Below are positions 1-10,344 of a DNA stretch of 64,000 nucleotides, in pieces; position 1 is the first letter of the stretch; each line of letters opens with the position of its first letter. Location: assembly GCA_028753945.1 (NCBI GenBank), contig JAPNXP010000002.1:11160001-11224000 (forward strand). The letters are read 5' to 3'. The notes under the pieces were generated by a model, which worked only from the letters and a program-made list of their open reading frames with translations, did no database searches and was not told the DNA's origin. The stretch comes from Hexactinellida sp. DTS-2022. Lineage: Eukaryota; Porifera; Hexactinellida. The position numbers and the translations under genes were made by a program.

Positions 1-2366
1 AAAATGTGTCCTAACAGTGCCACTGAAACTCCACTCATCAATTAACATTCATTTGAGAGCCTAATATTGAGAAAAACCGATTTTCGTGTGCAATGACTGT
101 CAAAAACTCCCAAATTGATAAATTAATGGTTTAAGGATGTTTCCATTTGTTTCGTTTGATGATAAGAGGAATTTATCATCAAATATGTCCTAACAGTGCA
201 AATTAAACTCCACTAACTCAATTGACATTCATTTAAGAGCCTAATATCAAGAAAAACCAATTTTGAAGTACAATGACTGTCAAAAACTCCCAAATAGATA
301 AATTAATGGTTTAAGGACGTTGCTAGTTGTTTCTTTTGATGATATGAAGTATTAATCATCAAAAGTGTCCTAACATTGCCACTGAAACTCCACAATTCAA
401 TTAACATTCATTTGAGAGACTAATATTGAGAAAAACCAGTTTTTGTGTGCAATGACTGTCCAAAGGTCTCAAATTGATAAATTAATGGTTTAAGGATGTT
501 TCCAATTGTTTTTTTAATTATAATAAGAATTTATCAATAAATATGTCCTAACAGTGCCAATGAAACTCCACTAACTCAATTAACAATCTTTTAAGAGCCT
601 AATATCAGGAAAAACCTATTTTTGTGTGCAATGACTGTAAATACTCCCAAATTGATAAATTAATGGATTAAGGACGTTTCCAGTTGTTTCGTTTGATGAT
701 AAGAATTATTATGATCAAAAGTGTCCTAACAGTGCCACTGAAACTCCACAAAGTCAATTAACATTCACTTAATAGCCTAATTTCGAGAAAAACCAATTTT
801 TGTGTCAATGACTGTCAAAAACTCAGAAAATTGATAAATTAGTGTTTTAAGGACGTTTCCATTTGTTTCTTTTGATGATAAGAAGTATTTACCGCCAAAG
901 GTTTCCTATCAGTGCCACTGAAACTCCACCTACTCAATTTACATTCATTTAATAGCTTAATATCGAGAAAAGCCAATTTTTGTGTGCAATGACTGTAAAA
1001 CTCCCAAATTGATAAATTAAGGGATTAGGACGCTTAAAGTTGTTTCGTTTGATGATAAGAATAATTTATAACGTTTCCAGTTGTTTCTTTTGATGATAAG
1101 AAGTATTTACCGTAAAATGTGTCCTAACAGTGCCACTGAAACTCCACTCTCTCAATTTACATTCATTTAATAGCCTAATAACAAGAAAAACCTATTTTTG
1201 TGAGCAATGACTGTAAAAACTCCCAAATTGATAAATTAAGGGATTAAGGACGTTTCCAGTTGTTTCGTTTGATAATAAGAAGAATTTATCATCAAATTTG
1301 TCCTAACAGTGCAAATGAAACTCCACTAACTCAATTGACATTCATTTAAGATCCTAATATCAAGAAAAACCAATTTGAAGTACAATGACTGTCAAAAACT
1401 CCCAAATTGATAAATTAATGGTTTATGGACGTTGCTAGTTGTTTCTTTTGATGATAAGAAGAATTTACCGGAACAGGTGTCCTAGCAGTGCCACTGAAAC
1501 TCCACTCACTCAATTAACATTCATTTAATATCCTAAATCACGAAAAACCAATTTTCGTGTGCAAAGACTGTCAAAAACTCCCAAATTGATAAATTAATGG
1601 ATTAAGGACGTTTCCAGTTGTTTCGTTTGATGATAAGAAGTATATATCATCAAAATTGTCCTAACAGTGCCACTCAAACTCCACTAACTCAATTGAGTTT
1701 CATTTGAGAGCCTAATATTGAGAAAAACCAATTTTCGTGTGCAATGACTGTCAAAAACTCCCAAATTGATAAATTAATGGTTTAAGGATGTTTCCTAATG
1801 TTTTTTTGATAATAAGAAGAATTTATCATCAAATATGTCCTAACAGTGCCAATGAAACTCCACTAACTCATTTAACATCATTTAAGAGCCTAATATCAAG
1901 AAAAACCTATTTTTGTGTGCAATGACTGTAAAACTCCCAAATTGATAGATTAATGGATTAAGGACGTTTCCAGTTGTTTCGTTTGATGATAAGAAGCATT
2001 TATCATCAAAAGTGTCCTAACAGTGCCACTGAAACTCCACAAAGTCATTTATCATTCATTCAATAGCCTAATATCGAGAAAAACCAATTTTTGAAGGCAA
2101 TGACTGTCAAAAACTTGAAATTGATGAATTAGTGTTTTAAGGACGTTTCCATTTGTTTCTTTTGATGATCTGAAGTATTTACCGTAAAAGGTGTCCTAAC
2201 AGTGCAAATGAAACTCCACTAACTCAATTGACATTCATTTAAGAGCCTAATATCAAGAAAAACCAATTTTGAAGTACATTGACTGTCAAAAACTCCCAAA
2301 TTGATAGATTAATGGATTAAGGACGTTTCCAGTTGTTTCGTTTGATGATAAGAAGTATTTATCATC
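1..2366 (+). repeat. Higher-order repeat of 13 monomers, copy 1
   Basis: The order of monomer variants here recurs 2,366 bp downstream. For example, the unusual GTGCAAATTAAACTCC monomer that follows AAATATGTCC at 181 reappears after the same bases at 2547. The extended monomer at about 904-1120 reappears at about 3270-3486. The first ~40 bases of the window do not align well with 2367-2406, so the true unit start is blurred. Copies differ by scattered single-base changes and small indels. Confidence 0.85.
904..1120 (+). repeat. Extended monomer (217 bp) with duplicated tail
   Basis: After the normal tail GTTGTTTCGTTTGATGATAAG the sequence reads AATAATTTATAACG and then repeats the tail motif once more (TTTCCAGTTGTTTC...GATGATAAGAAG) before the next phase mark. 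This adds about 40 bp. The same form is at about 3270-3486. Confidence 0.85.
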
Positions 2367-2369
2367 AAA
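2341..2369. repeat. Perfect dyad at monomer end (representative)
   Basis: TTTGATGATAA (2341-2351) and TTATCATCAAA (2359-2369) are perfect inverses of 11 bases around a 7-base spacer, GAAGTAT. The dyad ends just before the GTCCTAAC phase mark. Many monomers of the GATGATAAGAAG tail class keep it fully or with one mismatch. Classes ending TTTACCG or TTTACCGGAAC have lost the right arm. Confidence 0.88.
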
Positions 2370-4886
2370 ATTGTCCTAACAGTGCCACTGAAACTCCACT
2401 AACTCAATTGAGTTTCATTTGAGAGCCTAATATTGAGAAAAACCAATTTTCGTGTGCAATGACTGTCAAAAACTCCCAAATTGATAAATTAATGGTTTAA
2501 GGATGTTTCCATTTGTTTCGTTTGATGATAAGAAGAATTTATCATCAAATATGTCCTAACAGTGCAAATTAAACTCCACTAACTCAATTGACATTCATTT
2601 AAGAGCCTAATATCAAGAAAAACCAATTTTGAAGTACAATGACTGTCAAAAACTCCCAAATAGATAAATTAATGGTTTAAGGACGTTGCTAGTTGTTTCT
2701 TTTGATGATATGAAGTATTAATCATCAAAAGTGTCCTAACATTGCCACTGAAACTCCACAAACTCAATTAACATTCATTTGAGAGACTAATATTGAGAAA
2801 AACCAGTCTTTGTGTGCAATGACTGTCCAAAGGTCTCAAATTGATAAATTAATGGTTTAAGGATGTTTCCAATTGTTTTTTTAATTATAGTAAGAATTTA
2901 TCATTAAATATGTCCTAACAGTGCCAATGAAACTCCACTAACTCAATTAACATTCTTTTAAGAGCCTAATATCAGGAAAAACCTATTTTTGTGTGCAATG
3001 ACTGTAAATACTCCCAAATTGATAAATTAATGGATTAAGGACGTTTCCAGTTGTTTCGTTTGATGATAAGAATTATTATCATCAAAAGTGTCCTAACAGT
3101 GCCACTGAAACTCCACAAAGTCAATTAACATTCACTTAATAGCCTAATTTCGAGAAAAACCAATTTTTGTGTCAATGACTGTCAAAAACTCAGAAAATTG
3201 ATAAATTAGTGTTTTAAGGACGTTTCCATTTGTTTCTTTTGATGATAAGAAGTATTTACCGCAAAAGGTTTCCTATCAGTGCCACTGAAACTCCACCTAC
3301 TCAATTTACATTCATTTAATAGCTTTATATCGAGAAAATCCAATTTTTGTGTGCAATGACTGTAAACTCCCAAATTGATAAATTAAGGGATTAGGACGCT
3401 TAAAGTTGTTTCGTTTGATGATAAGAATAATTTATAACGTTTCCAGTTGTTTCTTTTGATGATAAGAAGTATTTACCGTAAAATGTGTCCTAACAGTGCC
3501 ACTGAAACTCCACTCTCTCAATTTACATTCATTTAATAGCCTAATAACAAGAAAAACCTATTTTTGTGAGCAATGACTGTAAAAACTCCCAAATTGATAA
3601 ATTAAGGGATTAAGGACGTTTCCAGTTGTTTCGTTTGATAATAAGAAGAATTTATCATCAAATATGTCCTAACAGTGCAAATGAAACTCCACTAACTCAA
3701 TTGACATTCATTTAAGAGCCTAATATCAAGAAAAACCAATTTGAAGTACAATGACTGTCAAAAACTCCCAAATTGATAAATTAATGGTTTATGGACGTTG
3801 CTAGTTGTTTCTTTTGTTGATAAGAACAATTTACCGGAACAGGTGTCCTAGCAGTGCCACTGAAACTCCACTCACTCAATTAACATTCATTTAATATCCT
3901 AAATCACGAAAAACCAATTTTCGTGTGCAAAGACTGTCAAAAACTCCCAAATTGATAAATTAATGGATTAAGGACGTTTCCAGTTGTTTCGTTTGATGAT
4001 AAGAAGTATATATCATCAAAATTGTCCTAACAGTGCCACTGAAACTCCACTAACTCAATTGAGTTTCATTTGAGAGCCTAATATTGAGAAAAACCAATTT
4101 TCGTGTGCAATGACTGTCAAAAACTCCCAAATTGATAAATTAATGGTTTAAGGATGTTTCCAATTGTTTTTTTGATAATATGAAGAATTTATCATCAAAT
4201 ATGTCCTAACAGTGCCAATGAAACTCCACTAACTCATTTAACATCATTTAAGAGCCTAATATCAAGAAAAACCAATTTTCGTGTGCAATGACAGTCAAAA
4301 ACTCCCAAATTGATAAATTAATGGTTTAAGGATGTTTCCAAATGTTTTTTTGATAATAAGAAGAATTTATCATCAAATATGTCCTAACAGTGCCAATGAA
4401 ACTCCACTAACTCATTTAACATCATTTAAGAGCCTAATATCAAGAAAAACCTATTTTTGTGTGCAATGACTGTAAAAACTCCCAAATTGATAGATTAATG
4501 GATTAAGGACGTTTCCAGTTGTTTCGTTTGATGATAAGAAGTATTTATCATCAAAAGTGTCCTAACAGTGCCACTGAAACTCCACAAAGTCATTTATCAT
4601 TCATTCAATAGCCTAATATCGAGAAAAACCAATTTTTGAAGGCAATGACTGTCAAAAACTTGAAATTGATGAATTAGTGTTTTAAGGACGTTTCCATTTG
4701 TTTCTTTTGATGATCTGAAGTATTTACCGTAAAAGGTGTCCTAACAGTGCAAATGAAACTCCACTAACTCAATTGACATTCATTTAAGAGCCTTATATCA
4801 AGAAAAACCAATTTTGAAGTACATTGACTGTCAAAAACTCCCAAATTGATAGATTAATGGATTAAGGACGTTTCCAGTTGTTTCGT
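2367..4886 (+). repeat. Higher-order repeat of 13 monomers, copy 2 with one extra monomer
   Basis: Aligns to 1-2340 at offset 2,366 up to about 4200. It then carries one additional monomer (about 4200-4380, similar to its neighbours), after which the offset becomes 2,546; for instance GTGTCCTAACAGTGCAAATG near 2192 matches near 4738. Alignment is lost at about 4887, where GATGATAAGAAG in copy 1 is replaced by GATGATATTAAG. One-monomer gain or loss between copies is the usual trace of unequal exchange within a satellite. Confidence 0.82.
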
Positions 4887-7080
4887 TTGATGATATTAAG
4901 TATTTATCATCAAATGTGTCCTAACAGTGCCACTGAAACTCCGCAAAGTAAATTAACATTCATTTAATAGCCTAATTTCGAGAAAAACCTATTTTTGTGT
5001 GCAATGACTGTAAAAAGTCCCAAATTGATAAATTAATGGATTAAGGACGTTTCCAGTTGTTTCGTTTGATGATAAGAAGTATATATCATCAAAATTGTCC
5101 TAACAGTGCCACTGAAACTCCACTAACTCAATTGAGTTTCATTTGAGAGCCTAATATTGAGATAAACCAATTTTCGTGTGCAATGACTGTCAAAAACTCC
5201 CAAATTGATAAATTAATGGTTTAAGGATGTTTCCAATTGTTTTTTTGATAATAAGAAGAATTTATCATCAAATATGTCCTAACAGTGCCAATGAAACTCC
5301 ACTAACTCATTTAACATCATTTAAGAGCCTAATATCAAGAAAAACCTATTTTTGTGTGCAATGACTGTAAAAACTCCCAAATTGATAGATTAATGGATTA
5401 AGGACGTTTCCAGTGATTTCGTTTGATGATAAGAAGTATTTATCATCAAAAGTGTCCTAACAGTGCCACTGATACTCCACAAACTCAATTAACATTCATT
5501 TGAGAGCCTAATTTTGAGAAAAATCAATTTTGGTATGCAATGACGGTCAAAAACTCCCAAATTGATAAATTAGTGGTTGAAGGATGTTTCCAATTGTTTT
5601 TTTGATAATAAGAAGAATTTATCGTCAAATATGTCCTAACAGTGCCAATGAAACTCCACTAACTCAATTTACATTCATTTAATAGCTTAATATCGAGAAA
5701 AGCCAATTTTTGTGTGCAATGACTGTAAAAACTCCCAAATTGATAAATAAAGGGATTTAGGACGTTTAAAGTTGTTTCGTTTGATGATAAGAATAATTTA
5801 TAACGTTTCCAGTTGTTTCTTTTGATGATAAGAAGTATTTGCCGCAAAATGTGTCCTAACAGTGCCACTGAAACTCCACTCACTCAATTTACATTCATTT
5901 AATAGCCTAATAACAAGAAAAACCAATTTTTGTGTGCAATGACTGTAAAAACTCCCAAATTGATAAATTAATGGATTAAGGACGTTTCCAGTTGTTTCGT
6001 TTGATGATGAGAAGTATTTATCATCAAAATTGTCCTAACAGTGCCACTGAAACTCCACTAACTCAATTGACATTCATTTAAAAGCCTAATATCAAGAAAA
6101 ACCAATTTTCAAGTACAATGACTTTCAAAAACTCCCAAATTGATAAATTAATGGATTAAGGACGTTTCCAGTTGTTTCGTTTTATGATAAGATGTATTAT
6201 CATGAAAAGTGTCCTAACAGTGCCACTGATACTCCACAAACTCAATTAACATTCATTTAAGAGCCTAATATTGAGAAAAACCAATTTTCGTGTGCAATGA
6301 CTGTCAAAAACTCCCAAATTGATAAATTAATAGTTTAAGGATGTTTCCAATTGTTTTTTTGATCATATATCAGAATCTATCATCAAATATGTCCTAATAG
6401 TGCCAACGAAACTCCACTAACTCAACTAACATTCATTTAAGAGCCTAATATCCCGAAAAACCAATTTTCGTGTGCAATGACTGTCAAAAACACCCAAATT
6501 GATAAATTAATGGTTAAAGGATGTTTCCAATTGTTTTTTGATAATACGAAGAATTTAACATCAAATAGTCCTAACAGTGCCAATGAAACTCCACTAACTC
6601 AGTTGACATTCATTTAAGAGCCTAATATCAAGAAAAACCAATTTTCAAGTACAATGACTGTCAAAAACTCCCAAATTGATGAATTAATGGATTAAGGACG
6701 TTTCCAGTTGTTTCGTTTGATGATAAGAAGTATTTATCATGAAAAGTGTCCTAACAGTGCCACTGAAACTCCACAAACTCAATTAACATTCATTTGAGAG
6801 CCAAATATTGAGAAAAACCAATTTTCGTCTGCAATGACTGTCAAAAACTCCCAAATTGATAAATTAATGGTTTAAGGATGTTTCCAATTGTTTTTTTGAT
6901 CATAAGAGGAATTTATCATCAAATATGTCCTAATAGTGCCAATGAAACTCCACTAACTCAATTAACATTCATTTAAGAGCCTAATATCCCGAAAAACCAA
7001 TTTTCGTGTGCAATGACTGTCAAAAACACCCAAATTGATAAATTAATGGTTTAAGGATGTTTCCAATTGTTTTTTTTGAT
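4887..7080 (+). repeat. Satellite monomers of mixed type left of the 7.7-kb duplication
   Basis: About twelve monomers with no clear higher-order period of their own. The stretch starting with GATATTAAG at 4891 reappears at 22143 (offset 17,252), and parts of 5281-6750 recur between 22340 and 23470 with monomer-sized gaps. The monomer containing GATCATATATCAGAATC near 6360 is an early relative of the one that later forms the 717-bp repeat. An extended monomer sits at 5633-5852. No gene is present. Confidence 0.8.
5633..5852 (+). repeat. Extended monomer (220 bp)
   Basis: Phase mark to phase mark is 220 bp, owing to a second TTTCCAGTTGTTTC...GATGATAAGAAG tail. Related copies are at 10122-10341, 17833-18052 and 22885-23104. 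Confidence 0.85.
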
Positions 7081-7251
7081 AATACGAAGAATTTAACATC
7101 AAATAGTCCTAACAGTGCCACTGATACTCCACAAACTCAATTAACATTCATTTGAGAGCCAAATATTGAGAAAAACCAATTTTCGTGTGCAATGACTGTC
7201 AAAAACTCCCAAATTGATAAATTAATGGTTTAAGGACGTTGCTAGTTGTTT

Positions 7252-7284
7252 CTTTTGATGATATGAAGTATTTATCATCAAAAG
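7252..7284. repeat. Variant dyad with matched arms (representative)
   Basis: CTTTTGATGATA (7252-7263) and TATCATCAAAAG (7273-7284) are perfect inverses of 12 bases around TGAAGTATT. Compared with the dyad at 2341, both arm ends differ (CTTTT paired with AAAAG), so pairing is kept or lengthened in this monomer class. Confidence 0.85.
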
Positions 7285-8362
7285 TGTCCTAACAGTGCCA
7301 CTGATACTCCACAAACTCAATAAACATCCATTTGAGAGCCTAATACTGAGAAAAACCAATTTTCGTGTGCAATGACTGTCAAAAACTCACAAATTGTTAA
7401 ATAAATGGTTTAAGGATGTTTCCAATTGTTTTTTTGATAATAAGAAGAATTTATCATGAAAAGTGTCCTAACAGTGCCACTGATATTCCACAAACTCAAT
7501 TAACATTCATTGGAGAGCCTAGTATTGAGAAAAACCAATTTTCGTGTGCAATGACTGTCAAAAACTCCCAAATTGATAAATTAATGGTTTAAGGAAGTTG
7601 CTAGTTGTTTCTTTTGTTGATAAGAAGTGTTTACCGGAACAGGTGTCCTAACAGTGCCACTGAAACTCCACACACTCAATTAACATTCATTTAATATTCT
7701 CATTTATCGAAAACCAATTTTCGTGTGCAATGACCTTCAAATACTCCCAAATTGATAAATTATTGGAATAAGGATGTTTTCAATTGTTTTTTTGATAATA
7801 AGAACAATTTATCATCAAATATGTCCTAATAGTGCCAATGAAAGTCCACTAACTCAATTAACATTCATTTAAGAGCCTAATATCAAGAAAAGCCAATTTT
7901 AGTGTGCAATGACTGTAAAACTCCCAAATTGATAAATTAAGGTATTTAGGACGTTTAAAGTTGTTTCGTTTGATGATAAGAAGTATTTATTATCAAAATT
8001 GTCCTAACAGTGCCACTGAAACTCCACTAACTCAATTGACATTCATTTAAGAGCTTAATATCATGAAAAACCAATTTTCAAGTACAATGACTGTCAAAAA
8101 CTCCCAAATTGATAAATTAATCTTTTAAGGACGTTGCTAGTTGTTTCTTTTGATGATATGAAGTATTTATCATCAAAAGTGTCCTAACAGTGCCACTGAT
8201 ACTCCACAAACTCAATTAACATTCATTTGAGAGCCTAATTTTGAGAAAAATCAATTTTCGTGTGCAATGACTGTCAAAAACTCCCAAATTGATAAATTAG
8301 TGGTTTAAGGATGTTTCCAATTGTTTTTTTGATAATAAGAAGAATTTATCGTCAAATATGTC

Positions 8363-8366
8363 CTAA
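8363..8366 (+). other. Target-site duplication CTAA, left side of element copy 1
   Basis: The satellite phase mark GTCCTAACAGTGCC is split here. The left flank ends GTC-CTAA and the right flank resumes CTAA-CAGTGCC at 9767. Removing the element and one CTAA restores an ordinary monomer exactly. CTAA gives symmetrical element ends (CGCTATTTC at both). A TA or TAA duplication cannot be fully excluded, but it would leave unequal ends. Confidence 0.8.
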
Positions 8367-8384
8367 CGCTATTTCCGCCAAAAT
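8367..8384 (+). repeat. Left terminal inverted repeat, element copy 1
   Basis: CGCTATTTCCGCCAAAAT. Compared with the reverse complement of 9748-9766, the first nine bases (CGCTATTTC) are identical, then come one mismatch, GCC, a one-base gap and AAAAT. Confidence 0.82.
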
Positions 8385-8908
8385 GAATGGAGTGAGTATA
8401 TACAACACACTACACGCTGATCCTAGTAAGCTAATATTTTCAGTTCTATACCGGCTATATATGTAAGCTATTTTAAGACTGCTACCGCTCTAATATAAGG
8501 CTTCTAAGTACTGATTTTTTTTGAAATTCTATATTTAAGCTCCCAAAGAGAATAATATAGTACCAAAAGCTTAGTTCTGAAGAATTGAAAAAGATTACAA
8601 GGATCTGAATCACTCAAATCCATTCTACTACATCCCCTTGAGATTAGCTAGGAAAGTCCTAATATTAAAAAGTCAAATTTTTCGTCGGTATTGCTCCATT
8701 TTAGAAAAAACGGACGGTTTTCCCACATTTGAGCCACATTCTTGCTTCCAAAGGTGTCTAGATTTTAATTAAGTACGAAATCGGACAATCCGAACTGTAA
8801 CAGGTCTAAGTATACTTATTATGGTGCTATATTCCAAATCTCAGCGATAAAACTTCAAAAAGTTCCCCAAAACTAAGCTTTGAAATAGTGGCATGCTATA
8901 ATTAGTTA

Positions 8909-9438
8909 CGGTGGTCTTCAAGTGGCAGAGAGGATTTTCGACACGTCTACAGCGAAGAATATTGATTCGGGAAGGAATTAAAATCGGCCATCTTGCTGGA
9001 ATTCAATCACTAATAGTGTCTGAAAGTTAGAACTAAGCTCCAGTTAGCTTTTGAATTTGGATTTTCTCAATTATGATGATTACATGACACTCCTTATATG
9101 GGCATTCGAGATTATTAGCAAGGTAACCATTTGGTTTTGAGTGATTTTTGACTTTGCAATGATTTAGAAATGATATATCAATGTGATTAGGAATTTAGAG
9201 CTTAGCTCTAGAGTCTCCCGTTTAGGAGATACAAATTTGCATGTGTCATCAAAATTGGTCACATTCACACTACCATATAGGGCAATCTCGAAAACGGTGC
9301 GTCCTAGGCTCACAAAATGTATTATTCACATATGGGAAACCATGTGTTCTGATCATTTTTCACTAGTCTAACTTGAATTTATCTCTTTTCCTCTCTGAGT
9401 AACAAATTAGTTAAGAATCCGTACCCTGAAGACCGCCG
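8909..9438. repeat. Internal inverted repeat pair within element copy 1
   Basis: CGGTGGTCTTCA at 8909-8920 is the inverse of TGAAGACCGCCG at 9427-9438 with one mismatch. A weaker continuation inside the pair (GGATTTT at left, the inverse of AAGAATCC at right) suggests an older, longer inversion. The pair encloses about 506 bp. It could be the ends of a nested insertion or a subterminal structure of the element. The same pair lies at 16620-17149 in copy 2. Confidence 0.5.
9196..9210. repeat. Short perfect palindrome inside element copy 1
   Basis: TAGAGCT-T-AGCTCTA is a 7-base inverted repeat around one base. It is followed closely by a second small stem, TCTCC (9214-9218) with GGAGA (9225-9229) around a six-base loop. 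No function is known; the same bases occur at 16907-16921 in copy 2. They lie in the only longer open frame of the element, which argues against reading that frame as protein. Confidence 0.6.
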
Positions 9439-9747
9439 AAGGGCTATAACTTTTGCAATTTCCACTTTTATCTAAAAATTTTTGTTGAGTTGTGCAAAAA
9501 TTTTGTCAGACTATCATATGTCTGAATATTGAATCGTTGTAAATACAATAAATAGTTATTTTAACGTGGGCAACACCTTTGGAGTTATAAAACCGCGTTA
9601 TAATATTAAAAGCTGCTCTACTAAAACAGTTATAACTCTGGAAATAATGATCGGATCGATGAAAACCCAAGTCCCATCGATAGATACCATCCTTCCGCAG
9701 TGTCTGTAAAAATTTCGTAAAAATCGGTGAACATTTAATTCCTTATT

Positions 9748-9766
9748 ATTTTGGGCTGAAATAGCG
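9748..9766 (-). repeat. Right terminal inverted repeat, element copy 1
   Basis: Reads ATTTTGGGCTGAAATAGCG on the plus strand; its reverse complement begins CGCTATTTCAGCC, pairing with the left end at 8367. Symmetry breaks down after about 19 bases. Confidence 0.82.
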
Positions 9767-9770
9767 CTAA
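9767..9770 (+). other. Target-site duplication CTAA, right side of element copy 1
   Basis: Second copy of CTAA, directly followed by CAGTGCCAATG, which is the continuation of the monomer interrupted at 8366. Confidence 0.8.
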
Positions 9771-10121
9771 CAGTGCCAATGAAACTCCACTAACTCAATT
9801 AACATTCTTTTAAAAGCCTAATATTAAGAAAAACCTATTTTTGTGTGCAATGACTGTAAAAACTCCCAAATTGATAGATTAATGGATTAAGGACGTTTCC
9901 AGTTGTTTCGTTTGATGATAAAAAGTATTTATCATCAAAAGTGTCCTAACAGTGCCACTGAAATTCCACAAAGTCATTTATCATTCATTCAATATCCTAA
10001 TATCGAGAAAAACAAATTTTTGTGCGCAATGACTGTCAAAAACTTGTTACTGATGAATTAGTGTTTTAAGGACGTTTCCATTTGTTTCTTTTGATAATAA
10101 GAAGTATTTACAGCAAAAGGT

Positions 10122-10341
10122 GTCCTATCAGTGCCACTGAAACTCCACCTACTCAATTTACATTCATTTAATAGCTTAATATCGAGAAAAGCCAATTTTT
10201 GTGTGCAATGACTGTAAAAACTCCCAAATTGATAAATTAAGGGATTTAGGACGTTTAAAGTTGTTTCGTTTGATGATAAGAATAATTTATAACGTTTCTA
10301 GTTGTTTCTTTCGATGATAAGAAGTATTTACCGTAAAATGT
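10122..10341 (+). repeat. Extended monomer (220 bp)
   Basis: Same tail duplication as 5633-5852, with TTTCTAGTTG and TTTCGATG variants. It is copied with block B to 17833-18052. Confidence 0.85.
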
Positions 10342-10344
10342 GTC

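Larger units (their letters stand above)
1..8366 (+). repeat. Satellite array, left block (~180-bp monomer)
   Basis: Tandem head-to-tail monomers, each recognisable from the phase mark GTCCTAACAGTGCC that recurs every 178-180 bp. A typical monomer runs: GTCCTAACAGTGCC, an AACTCCACTAACTCAATT stretch, CATTCATTTAAGAGCC, an A-rich centre (GAAAAACCAATTTT), ATGACTGTCAAAAACTCCC, AAATTGATAAATTAATGG, then a variable tail (GGACGTTTCCAGTTG or GGATGTTTCCAATTG types) ending in GATGATAAGAAGTATTTATC. The first ~6 kb holds more single-monomer variants than the right half. All six frames are broken by stops at about monomer spacing, so the array is non-coding. The array continues past base 1. Confidence 0.97.
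8367..9766. mobile_element. 1,400-bp terminal-inverted-repeat element inserted in satellite, copy 1
   Basis: Unique, non-satellite sequence that interrupts a monomer. It begins CGCTATTTCCGCCAAAAT and ends with the imperfect inverse of that sequence, flanked by a 4-bp CTAA duplication, which is the structure of a cut-and-paste DNA transposon. The longest open frame I would consider is 62 codons (9183-9371). It has no recognisable transposase motif, so the element is most likely non-autonomous. The 3' part has phrases such as TTATAACTCTGG and AAAATTTCGTAAAAATCGG. Superfamily is not assignable by eye: a 4-bp duplication occurs in several superfamilies, and the ends match none that I can name confidently. 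It could also be a deletion derivative of a larger element. Confidence 0.85.

Noticed and set aside
5659..5883. 74-codon open frame on the minus strand
   Set aside because: It lies wholly in satellite, across an extended monomer whose 40-bp tail duplication shifts the stop register. The translated words (for example GSFYSHCTQK) recur wherever this monomer is read, so it is a by-product of the repeat.
8921..8990. tRNA-like promoter (A box) in AGTGGCAGAGAGG, suggesting a SINE
   Set aside because: The A-box resemblance is partial, the downstream GATTCGGGAAG is a poor B box, and there is no 3' tail or direct-repeat structure of a SINE. The 1,400-bp unit is better explained by its terminal inverted repeats.
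9183..9371. 62-codon open frame in element copy 1, repeated identically at 16894-17082
   Set aside because: It has no recognisable domain and no codon or start context, and it overlaps a perfect palindrome. Its identity in both copies is explained by recent block duplication, not by selection on a protein.
9540..9560. Polyadenylation signal AATAAA in the element
   Set aside because: It is a chance hexamer in AT-rich sequence with no gene upstream.
8367..9766. Tc1/mariner or Harbinger assignment from TA or TAA flanks
   Set aside because: TA or TAA is contained in the CTAA duplication, but using it leaves the two ends unequal by one base or mismatched at the first base. Without a transposase the assignment would be a guess.
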